NCBI GenBank assembly: GCA_900751665.1 | Contig: CAADSV010000103.1 | Span: forward strand, 1-5,943 | Reading direction: 5' to 3' | DNA length: 5,943 nucleotides | From: an uncultured Collinsella sp. | GTDB taxonomy: Bacteria > Actinomycetota > Coriobacteriia > Coriobacteriales > Coriobacteriaceae | Part shown: positions 1-5,752 of the stretch, one piece after another | How positions within the stretch are numbered: position 1 is the first letter of the stretch | How the letters are laid out: the number at the start of each line of letters is the position of its first letter | Notes under the pieces: generated by a model | Databases searched by the model: none | What the model saw: the letters and a program-made list of their open reading frames with translations, nothing else | What the model was told of the DNA's origin: nothing | Translations under genes and position numbers: made by a program

Positions 1-35
1 GCTTCCTGCTGTGCCCCCTGTAGTGGTGCGTGGCT

Positions 36-76
36 GGGGGCAGCATTGTTACGCGTGGGCTTTACTATGCGCCCCC
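36..76 (-). terminator. Candidate terminator hairpin downstream of the small GGDEF gene
   Basis: Plus-strand positions 36-46 (GGGGGC, one unpaired A, GCAT) are complementary to 67-76 (ATGCGCCCCC). This gives a 10-bp GC-rich stem with one bulge and a 20-nt loop. In the minus-strand transcript it begins 7 nt after the TAG stop of the gene at 83-1612, where a terminator is expected. No run of T follows on the minus strand, so it is not a classical intrinsic terminator. An alternative pairing of 12-18 with 36-42 (7 bp) uses the same G-run, so the exact fold is uncertain. Confidence 0.35.
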
Positions 77-82
77 ACAACG

Positions 83-1612
83 CTAGTTCAGCTTGGTGCC
101 CGGTACTTGCGGTGCTTCTTTAAGCAACGCTTTGAGCTCGTTCAAAATGGAAACGGGCTGTCGATCGACAGCGTCCAGATGAAGCGTCGCCACACGAATG
201 GGCGGCTGATATTCAAGCGAGCCGATGAGCACGGGAGAACCCAGGAACCGCTCGATTTCCTCTGCAATCGCATCGGTCTCTTCGGGATCAAAGTCGTCGA
301 AAAGCGCCACGAACGTCGGTCCCGTCGAGCGAAACATACGGCCCTTGCTGCGCGAGCATTCCACCAGACAGGCGGCACATTCTGTCAAAACGCGGTCGCC
401 CGCATCAAAGCCAAAGCGGGCATTGACCTGAGCGATATCGTCGATTTTAACGGCGATCAAACCCGCCTTGCGCGCCACGCGACGCATTTCGCCAATGGCG
501 TTGACCAGGGCGTGAATATCGCCCAGGCCGGTCACGGAATCGGTCGTATCCGCTAGGCTTCGGTTGATGATAATGCCCACGTACATGTTAGGCTCGGTAT
601 CGGTGCCGTCCAAGCGGTAACCCGTGCAGTTGCAAAGCGCGTATGCTCCGGTGGCATCCATTACGCGATACTGCATGTAGTGAAAGTGCCACGTGCCGTT
701 TATCACCATGTCGAGCTCGGCGCGTACGTTGTCGCGGTCCTCGGGATGAACGCGGGCGAGCCACATGTCGAGTGAGTTAAAAGGGTGCTGGGAGGGCAGG
801 TCAAAATCACGCACGGCGTTGACCGACCATTGCAATTCTCCCGTATCGAGGTTAAGGATGAACGGATAGCGCGTCTCGGAGCTCATGGAGATCGCTTGGA
901 ACACCCGGTCGTTGCAGGGAAGCTGATTGACGATTGGGCGTTGCGGCGCGCCATTGTCTTTCGGTTGCTGCACACGATGCATAAGCTTATAGCGATACAT
1001 CTTGCGATCGGCATCCATCGTCATCTGGCGACGCGTGTCGCCAGCAAGTGGATTGACGCGCGAGCAGCCAAAGCTAAAGCTGCCGATCATGGGCGCCTTG
1101 CCACCTGAGCTCGCCTCGATCAGCCCGGCACGTACCCGCTCCAAGCGCTGCTCGAGTTCAGTCTCGTTTGCGGAGAGCGAGATGAGCACAAACTCGTCTC
1201 CACCGATACGGAACAGCATCTCATCGTGCTCCATGGTTTCGGAGAGCGTGCGGCAGATGCTCAGAATATAGCGATTGCCTTCGGCGTGGCCAAACCTATC
1301 ATTGCAATGTTTGAGATGGTCGATGTCAATATAGGCGCAGGTGAAGGGGTCACTTTTGTGCCAGAGTTGCTCGACGTGACGGTCGAGTCCGCTGCGGTTG
1401 CCCAAGTTGGTGAGCGGGTTGATATAGGCATTGCTCTCAAGCAGCCGGCGCTCTTGTTGCAGGATGGCATGCGTCTTTTGCAGTTGCTCGCCAACGGCGC
1501 GTAGCCCAGCGGGCAGCGCGGCAACATCGAGTTCGGCGGTCGAGATGCCATTCGCAAGTCGCTGAAGATAGGCAATAATCGATTGCTCGCCCAGGCGATA
1601 TGACTCGTTCAT
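83..1612 (-). CDS. Diguanylate cyclase, GGDEF-PAS-degenerate GGDEF
   Basis: This is a predicted cytoplasmic enzyme making cyclic di-GMP from two GTP, 509 residues from the ATG at 1612. I see no signal peptide or membrane segment. Residues 1-62 form a helical N-terminal part, with 38-62 looking like a coiled coil. The first GGDEF domain spans about 65-213: metal-site DID at 96-98, N-D at 104-105, and an intact GGDEF at 137-141. The product-inhibition site RxxD is absent (ExxE at 128-131). A PAS-like domain follows at about 235-352, with the HPED motif at 289-292. A second GGDEF-like domain (358-500) is eroded: TGPTF at 430-434 replaces GGDEF and the first metal Asp is Lys389, so it is probably regulatory. 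The reading frame extends to a TTG at 1639, but AAGGAGG at 1622-1628 favours the ATG. The gene lies 127 bp downstream of its larger paralogue on the same strand. The ligand of the PAS-like domain cannot be read from the sequence. Confidence 0.9.
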   Translation of the reverse strand: MNESYRLGEQSIIAYLQRLANGISTAELDVAALPAGLRAVGEQLQKTHAILQQERRLLESNAYINPLTNLGNRSGLDRHVEQLWHKSDPFTCAYIDIDHLKHCNDRFGHAEGNRYILSICRTLSETMEHDEMLFRIGGDEFVLISLSANETELEQRLERVRAGLIEASSGGKAPMIGSFSFGCSRVNPLAGDTRRQMTMDADRKMYRYKLMHRVQQPKDNGAPQRPIVNQLPCNDRVFQAISMSSETRYPFILNLDTGELQWSVNAVRDFDLPSQHPFNSLDMWLARVHPEDRDNVRAELDMVINGTWHFHYMQYRVMDATGAYALCNCTGYRLDGTDTEPNMYVGIIINRSLADTTDSVTGLGDIHALVNAIGEMRRVARKAGLIAVKIDDIAQVNARFGFDAGDRVLTECAACLVECSRSKGRMFRSTGPTFVALFDDFDPEETDAIAEEIERFLGSPVLIGSLEYQPPIRVATLHLDAVDRQPVSILNELKALLKEAPQVPGTKLN

Positions 1613-1621
1613 GATGGATAA

Positions 1622-1628
1622 CCTCCTT
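1622..1628 (-). promoter_or_regulatory. Strong ribosome binding site fixing the start of the small GGDEF gene
   Basis: The minus strand reads AAGGAGG here, 9 nt before the ATG at 1612. It lies inside the open frame that could otherwise start at TTG 1639. This favours the ATG and the protein beginning MNESYRLGEQ. The larger upstream paralogue has no comparable Shine-Dalgarno sequence. Confidence 0.8.
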
Positions 1629-1650
1629 GGGCGGAACAACGGTTTGTATC

Positions 1651-1681
1651 ATATCCCCAATTCGGTTTGAATTGGGGATAT
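1651..1681. promoter_or_regulatory. Perfect 13-bp inverted repeat between the two GGDEF genes
   Basis: ATATCCCCAATTC (1651-1663) and GAATTGGGGATAT (1669-1681) are perfect reverse complements around the 5-nt loop GGTTT. In the transcript this makes a stable hairpin 58 nt after the stop of the large gene and 23 nt before the small gene's Shine-Dalgarno sequence. Neither strand has a T-tract after it. A TATGAT hexamer on the minus strand (1648-1653), 5/6 to a -10 box, overlaps one arm, but no matching -35 box is seen. It could be a partial terminator, an RNA-processing or stability hairpin that sets the ratio of the two proteins, or an operator over an internal promoter. The sequence does not decide between these. 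Confidence 0.6.
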
Positions 1682-1739
1682 AAGTTGGCTAATGGAGGCA
1701 AATTCCCCCTTCGGCGGTGGCGTTTTGCGCGCGAGCGTA

Positions 1740-4457
1740 TCAGTTGTTATTGCCACCATCGAGCAATGCCTCAAAATCCTTCGCCGGCATGGGGCGGTAG
1801 TAGAGGAAGCCCTGAGCGTAGCGGGCGCCCATTTGTCGTAGCACGTTTGCCTGCTCATTTGTCTCGACGCCTTCAACCACGACGGGCAGATGGAGCGACT
1901 GCGCCATTTCGAGCATCGATGACACGATCTGCGCGCTGCGGCCTTGATCGCGGTCGGTGGGCACAAAGGTGCGGTCGAGCTTGATGACGTCGACGTTGAC
2001 GTTCTTGAGCATCGCGAGCGTGGACTGACCGGTGCCAAAATCGTCCATGTAGGTCGAGAAGCCACGGGTGCGCAGATCCGCGGTCAGCTTATCCACGGCC
2101 TCGGACTCTCCGGTATAGGCGGTCTCGGTGATCTCGATGTGCATGAGTTCGGGCGGCAGGTTGTACTGGGCGGCGAGCGACCCCATATGCTCGGCGACAT
2201 CGCAGGCAAGAATGTCTACGCGCGACACATTGAGGGAAATCGGAACCACGCGAAGTCCTCGATTGAGGCGCTCGCGGAGCCACATGGCGACGCCCTGCCA
2301 AACATATTTGTCGAGCGTCACTACAAAGCCGCTTTCCTCGAGTGCGGGGATAAACGTTGCGGGCGAAATGAGAGAGCCGTCCTTGTCAATCCAGCGGGTG
2401 AGTGCTTCGGCGCCAATAATCTCGCCGGTTTCCATATCGACCTGGGGCTGAAGATAGTACGTGATGCGACCATTTGACAGCGCGTACTGGAATTCGGTCA
2501 GCGTGCGGTTGAACACGATTTCGCGCTTGTACTCCGCGGGGCAAAAAATAGCAATGCGCTCCTTAAAGTCGTTTTTTGCGCGCCGATTGGTAAACATGGC
2601 CTTTGCCTGCGCATCGATGGTGATCTCCTCATTGGAATCGATGGGGTAAACGCCCATGGACGGCCAAAAACCTACGCCGCCATCATGCCTGGCTACTGCC
2701 TCGCGAACGCGGTTGTAGATTTGATGGACGGTGATGTGCTTAAAGGGGATGAGTACGCAAAAGTCATCTTGGCCCCAGTACCCTGCGACGCCCATGTCGG
2801 CATTCTCGATGTCCTTGAGGACCGTGCCCACATCGGCAAGCAGGCGGTCGCCTTCGGCCTGTCCATACCATTCGTTAAACAGGCGCATGTGGCCCATGTC
2901 GACCGTGGCGATGCACCAGGCGCCGTCGCGCCTTGCCTCGAGAAAAGCGTTGGCGCGCCGCATAAACTCGCTGGGTCGATAGAGGCCCGTGAGCGAGTCG
3001 ATACGTTCGGCGATGGCGCTTTTGCGCTCAGCCTCGGGTATGGGGAGGCTGTCGTTGGGAACAAGCCCGCCGGCCGTGCGAAGGCGACGGTCGAGTTCGC
3101 CTAAAACGGCGGTCGCCTGATGGGTTAAGTGCTCGTAAAATGCCGGGACGACAAGACAGACGGGAGTAATGGTGTCGCCTGCGATTTGCACAGGAGCGAA
3201 AACGGCCTCTTTAAGGTGGCGGGTCAGTTGCTCGAATGCCTCGTGGTCCAAATCGTTGCTGAGCACGACAAACTGGACGCTTCGTGAACGGTAGATCCGG
3301 CTCCTGCCGCGGGTGATCGACAGCATACGGCCTGCGTATTCGGCAAGCATGTTGTCGACGGCCTCGGCCCCGTAGAGCTCGTTGAGCTTTGTCGTGCCAC
3401 GAACGCGCACCGCTATAAGCCCTGTCTCGCAACGATCGCGGCGGCAGGCGTCGATGGCGTTGGCCAGCATGCGCTGCGTTCCGAGGCCTGTGGCGGCGTC
3501 GACGGTTTCGGCAAGTGAGTGGTTGACGAGCTCGCCGACATAGAGCGAGGGGACATTTCCGTCGCCGTCGATACGAAACCCGCGAGCACGGCAAAGGACG
3601 TAGTCGCCGACGGCGTTGCGCACACGATACTGCATGACGCGACGGTGCTTGGTGCCGTTGTAGACTTGGTCGATGTCGTTGATGCAGGCCTCAAGGTCGT
3701 CGGGATGGACGCGCGTTTTCCAGTAATCGCGACAGTTGTCTATGTGCTCCGAGGGAAGGCCAAGATCGCGCAAGGCACCTTGTGACCAAAGGGTGCGATG
3801 TTTGTCCAAGTTCTCGATAAAGAAATATCGGCCCTCATTGAGCATCGAAAAGGCGTCAAAAATTCGATCGCTTATTTCGAAGTCGTCGGCGTGAACTTGC
3901 GTGATATTGCGTCGATCGAGGTGCATGGCATGACGTAGCTTGTAGTCGTACATGCGATGGTCGGCATCGAGCGTCATGCGATTGGAAGCTTCGCCCAGGG
4001 CGGGGTCGGCATGTGACACTCCGTAGCTAAACGAGTGGGGCATCTCGGAATCGTTGTTTTTGAGCAGAACCGTTCGGCAGTGTTTCAGACGTTCGGCGAG
4101 GTCGTCCTCGGTTGCAATCGTAGATAGGATGGCAAACTCGTCGCCGCCTATGCGAAACGCCGCTTCGCCCACCTTCATATACAGATTAAGATAGAGACTT
4201 ACCTGCAAGATATAGCGGTTGCCCTCGTCATGTCCAAAGACGTCGTTGCAGTGCTTGAGATTGTCGATATCGATGAACGCCATGGTAACGGGGGCGTCCT
4301 GCTCCCAGAGCTCCTCGAGGGAACGGGCAAAGCCGCCACGGTTGCCAAGCCCGGTAAGCTGGTCGGTAAAGGCGGTCCTGATCAGATCCTCCTGCCGCTC
4401 GAGAAGGTCGCGGACGGTCTTTTCGAGCGTTTCGGTGTAATTGCTGACAGTTTCCAT
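1740..4457 (-). CDS. Bifunctional-looking c-di-GMP cyclase/phosphodiesterase (GGDEF-PAS-2 degenerate GGDEF-EAL)
   Basis: This is a 905-residue predicted cytoplasmic protein for cyclic di-GMP turnover. Residues 1-30 look like a short coiled coil. The first GGDEF domain (about 32-178) is intact: DID at 63-65, GGDEF at 104-108, no RxxD inhibition site (K95xxE98). A PAS-like domain lies at about 200-314 with HPDD at 251-254. A second GGDEF-like domain (320-465) has lost both metal Asp (R351, R353) and reads RSVQF at 392-396. A third (487-640) reads GQDDF at 562-566 and keeps D520 but has Gly at 522. The EAL domain (about 648-900) is complete: EAL 684-686, N743, E775 and E778, DDFGTG 805-810, K826, EGVE 862-865, Q882. 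All positions expected for metal binding and catalysis are present, so c-di-GMP hydrolysis to pGpG is likely. The ATG at 4457 is the first possible start because an in-frame TAG lies two codons upstream. Its Shine-Dalgarno is weak. It is paralogous to the downstream small gene over its first about 460 residues. Confidence 0.92.
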   Translation of the reverse strand: METVSNYTETLEKTVRDLLERQEDLIRTAFTDQLTGLGNRGGFARSLEELWEQDAPVTMAFIDIDNLKHCNDVFGHDEGNRYILQVSLYLNLYMKVGEAAFRIGGDEFAILSTIATEDDLAERLKHCRTVLLKNNDSEMPHSFSYGVSHADPALGEASNRMTLDADHRMYDYKLRHAMHLDRRNITQVHADDFEISDRIFDAFSMLNEGRYFFIENLDKHRTLWSQGALRDLGLPSEHIDNCRDYWKTRVHPDDLEACINDIDQVYNGTKHRRVMQYRVRNAVGDYVLCRARGFRIDGDGNVPSLYVGELVNHSLAETVDAATGLGTQRMLANAIDACRRDRCETGLIAVRVRGTTKLNELYGAEAVDNMLAEYAGRMLSITRGRSRIYRSRSVQFVVLSNDLDHEAFEQLTRHLKEAVFAPVQIAGDTITPVCLVVPAFYEHLTHQATAVLGELDRRLRTAGGLVPNDSLPIPEAERKSAIAERIDSLTGLYRPSEFMRRANAFLEARRDGAWCIATVDMGHMRLFNEWYGQAEGDRLLADVGTVLKDIENADMGVAGYWGQDDFCVLIPFKHITVHQIYNRVREAVARHDGGVGFWPSMGVYPIDSNEEITIDAQAKAMFTNRRAKNDFKERIAIFCPAEYKREIVFNRTLTEFQYALSNGRITYYLQPQVDMETGEIIGAEALTRWIDKDGSLISPATFIPALEESGFVVTLDKYVWQGVAMWLRERLNRGLRVVPISLNVSRVDILACDVAEHMGSLAAQYNLPPELMHIEITETAYTGESEAVDKLTADLRTRGFSTYMDDFGTGQSTLAMLKNVNVDVIKLDRTFVPTDRDQGRSAQIVSSMLEMAQSLHLPVVVEGVETNEQANVLRQMGARYAQGFLYYRPMPAKDFEALLDGGNNN

Positions 4458-4594
4458 GTTCTAAGTGGCTTTCTGAGGTCGGGGCGGATTGCGTCGGGCG
4501 AGCTCGTTGTGTACACGCGTCGTTGCTCAGCGCTTTGCATGTATCCAGGCCCCCGCCTTGCCGCGTTGTTGAGTTAATTTGCCGGCTAATGTTC

Positions 4595-4609
4595 GCTGTT
4601 GATAACAGC
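4595..4609. repeat. 15-bp palindrome GCTGTT-GAT-AACAGC
   Basis: GCTGTT (4595-4600) and AACAGC (4604-4609) are perfect reverse complements around GAT. The element lies about 20-35 nt downstream of the predicted minus-strand transcription start, inside the leader of the GGDEF-EAL gene. It also contains TTGATA on the plus strand (4599-4604), which is 5/6 to a -35 box. Size and symmetry fit a transcription-factor site better than an RNA hairpin, since the loop would be only 3 nt. The binding protein is unknown. Confidence 0.4.
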
Positions 4610-4627
4610 TGAGTAGTGTAAACAATA

Positions 4628-4651
4628 GTGCACAATTATATATGGGTGCAC
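4628..4651. repeat. Two GTGCAC sites 18 bp apart around the minus-strand -10 box
   Basis: The self-complementary hexamer GTGCAC occurs at 4628-4633 and again at 4646-4651. Both copies are followed by A on the plus strand, giving a GTGCACA direct repeat. The 12 bp between them contain the perfect TATAAT of the minus-strand promoter. With a start near 4628, one copy would cover about +1 to -6 and the other about -18 to -24. This is a typical layout for a repressor site, although chance recurrence of a hexamer is possible. Confidence 0.4.
4635..4640 (-). promoter_or_regulatory. Candidate -10 box for the c-di-GMP operon
   Basis: The minus strand reads TATAAT here, a perfect match to the housekeeping -10 consensus and the best promoter hexamer I found in the region. 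No TTGACA-like hexamer sits 16-18 bp upstream (the 17-bp position reads CGCCCA) and there is no TG extension. The promoter may therefore need an activator. Transcription would start near 4628, giving a leader of about 170 nt before the ATG at 4457. Confidence 0.45.
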
Positions 4652-4731
4652 ATGCTGTGGGCGGCTATTGTTCGACAAGCGGTAGCGCGACGATGCGATG
4701 TTCGATAAAAATGCGACTGGGACGATATATG

Positions 4732-4759
4732 TTGACGGGTATACTTGTCCCGTTTGAAT
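4732..4759 (+). promoter_or_regulatory. Candidate promoter of the patatin-like gene
   Basis: TTGACG (4732-4737, 5/6 to the -35 consensus) is followed after 16 bp by TTGAAT (4754-4759, 4/6 to the -10 consensus). Transcription would start near 4766, just before the ribosome binding site. An inverted repeat ACGGG (4735-4739) / CCCGT (4749-4753) lies between and partly over the two hexamers and could be an operator. A competing -10 box, TATACT (4740-4745, 5/6), has no good -35 partner. Confidence 0.35.
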
Positions 4760-4769
4760 TTGTGGGGAC

Positions 4770-4773
4770 GGAG
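4770..4773 (+). promoter_or_regulatory. Ribosome binding site of the patatin-like gene
   Basis: GGAG lies 8 nt before the ATG at 4782 and supports that start. The encoded protein then begins only about 10 residues before the first conserved beta-strand, which is normal for cytoplasmic patatin-like proteins. Confidence 0.65.
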
Positions 4774-4781
4774 ATGGTCGC

Positions 4782-5651
4782 ATGGTACAGTCAAATACGA
4801 CGCGCACGGTGGGGCTGGCACTCGAGGGAGGCGGCTACCGCGGTATGTATACGGCGGGCGTGCTCGACGTTTGGATGGAGCGCGGCTTAACTTGCGACCA
4901 TATGGTGGGTGTCTCGGCGGGCGCGGCGTTTGGCTACAACTTTAAATCGCGCCAGATCGGCCGCGCCATTCGCTATAACAAGGCCTATTGTGCCGATAAG
5001 CGCTATGCGGGTGTAGCAAGCTGGCTGCGGACCGGCGATATGTTCAATGCCGATTTTGCCTATCACGAGGTGCCCATCGAGCGCGATCCCATCGATTTGG
5101 AGACATATCGCGCCTGCCCCATGCGGTTTACGTGCGTGTGTACCGATATCGAGACGGGCAAGGCCGTCTACCACGACCTGCCCTATGGCGATGAGCACGA
5201 TATCGAGTGGATCCGGGCGTCGTCTGCTATTCCTGTGGCGACGCGTCCCGTTGCTATTGACGGGCATAAGTATCTGGATGGTGGCGTTGCTGATTCTATT
5301 CCCAGTGCATGGCTGTTTGCGCAGGGGTATGACCGCAATATCGTGGTGCTCACGCAGCCGGCGGGCTTTGTGAAGCAGCCCAACAGCGTGATGCCCATGC
5401 TGCGTCGCGTGTTCCATCACTATCCGGAGTTTGTCGCAGCGCTCGAGCATCGGCATGAGGTCTACAATGCCACGCTCGATGATTTGGCGCGTCGTGAGGC
5501 CGCCGGCGATATCTTTGTGGTGCGTCCGAGCGAATCGGTGAAGGTGCCGTCGCTGTGTCGTGAGCCCGATGAACTTGAGCGCATCTACCAGATTGGTCGC
5601 CGCGATGCGGAGGCGACTTTGCCGGCGTTGGAAGCGTATCTGGCGGGGTAA
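4782..5651 (+). CDS. Patatin-like phospholipase family serine hydrolase (YjjU-like)
   Basis: This 289-residue protein has the full set of patatin motifs. The oxyanion-hole glycine loop is EGGGYRG at 15-21. The nucleophile elbow GxSxG is G43-V-S45-A-G47. The catalytic-dyad Asp is D166 in DGG (166-168). It should therefore be an active acyl-ester hydrolase with a Ser45/Asp166 dyad. The family includes phospholipases A and esterases, and the true substrate cannot be read from the sequence. Spacing and the start of the protein (glycine loop followed by TAGVLD) resemble E. coli YjjU more than the eukaryotic patatins. There is no signal peptide or clear membrane segment, so it is likely cytoplasmic or loosely membrane-associated. 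It is a single-gene unit, divergent from the c-di-GMP genes and convergent with thiE. A functional tie to c-di-GMP is not shown. Confidence 0.9.
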   Translation: MVQSNTTRTVGLALEGGGYRGMYTAGVLDVWMERGLTCDHMVGVSAGAAFGYNFKSRQIGRAIRYNKAYCADKRYAGVASWLRTGDMFNADFAYHEVPIERDPIDLETYRACPMRFTCVCTDIETGKAVYHDLPYGDEHDIEWIRASSAIPVATRPVAIDGHKYLDGGVADSIPSAWLFAQGYDRNIVVLTQPAGFVKQPNSVMPMLRRVFHHYPEFVAALEHRHEVYNATLDDLARREAAGDIFVVRPSESVKVPSLCREPDELERIYQIGRRDAEATLPALEAYLAG

Positions 5652-5661
5652 GGGTCGCATG

Positions 5662-5709
5662 TGGAAAGCGCATCCCGGAATGGAGGTCCAAACTGGGATG
5701 CGCTTTCCA
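5662..5709. terminator. Perfect 15-bp inverted repeat, likely bidirectional terminator
   Basis: TGGAAAGCGCATCCC (5662-5676) and GGGATGCGCTTTCCA (5695-5709) are perfect reverse complements around an 18-nt loop. The element starts 10 nt after the TAA of the patatin-like gene and lies 43 bp from the stop of thiE on the opposite strand, so it sits between two converging genes. The symmetry would serve both directions. Neither side has the T-run of a classical intrinsic terminator. Confidence 0.7.
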
Positions 5710-5752
5710 TTGCTGAAGATATGAGATCGCGAATAAGCTGCTCGGCCTATGC

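Larger units (their letters stand above)
4458..4781. other. Divergent non-coding control region (324 bp)
   Basis: This region separates the 5' ends of the large GGDEF-EAL gene (minus) and the patatin-like gene (plus). I find no convincing gene in it; the open frames here have no family resemblance and mostly run into coding sequence in the wrong frame. About 4600-4645 is clearly more A/T-rich than the flanking genes and holds the best promoter element. The minus-strand leader from about 4628 to 4458 would be roughly 170 nt, long enough for regulation at the RNA level, but I recognise no riboswitch in it. The individual elements are listed separately. Confidence 0.75.

Noticed and set aside
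11..556. Open frame of 181 codons on the plus strand over the 3' part of the small GGDEF gene.
   Set aside because: It is antisense to well-supported coding sequence and shows no recognisable domain.
1613..1639. Nine-codon N-terminal extension of the small GGDEF protein from TTG at 1639.
   Set aside because: The extension would encode the Shine-Dalgarno sequence itself; the ATG at 1612 has a strong AAGGAGG at the right distance.
1649..2065. Minus-strand open frame of 138 codons across the end of the EAL domain and the intergenic palindrome.
   Set aside because: It is a frame-shifted shadow of the EAL coding sequence with low-complexity Ser/Arg content. The true EAL frame runs uninterrupted to its TGA at 1740, so there is no sign of a frameshift.
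4531..4562. Possible c-di-GMP (GEMM-I) riboswitch in the leader of the GGDEF-EAL gene: minus strand has GGCAAGGC followed by ATGCAAAGCG, faintly like the conserved GGCAAACC and ACGCAAAGCC.
   Set aside because: There is no GNRA tetraloop between the two segments, no matching receptor helix, and the key bases differ. A covariance-model search with RF01051 would settle it; a significant hit would revive the idea.
4228..4635. Minus-strand open frame of 135 codons spanning the leader and the start of the GGDEF-EAL gene.
   Set aside because: It overlaps the true gene in another frame and its sequence is Arg/Pro/Ser-rich, typical of out-of-frame GC-rich DNA.
4887..5660. Long open frame (257 codons) antisense to the patatin-like gene.
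   Set aside because: It mirrors the GC-rich codons of a gene with clear catalytic motifs, has no family signature, and would cover the convergent terminator side without a plausible ribosome binding site.
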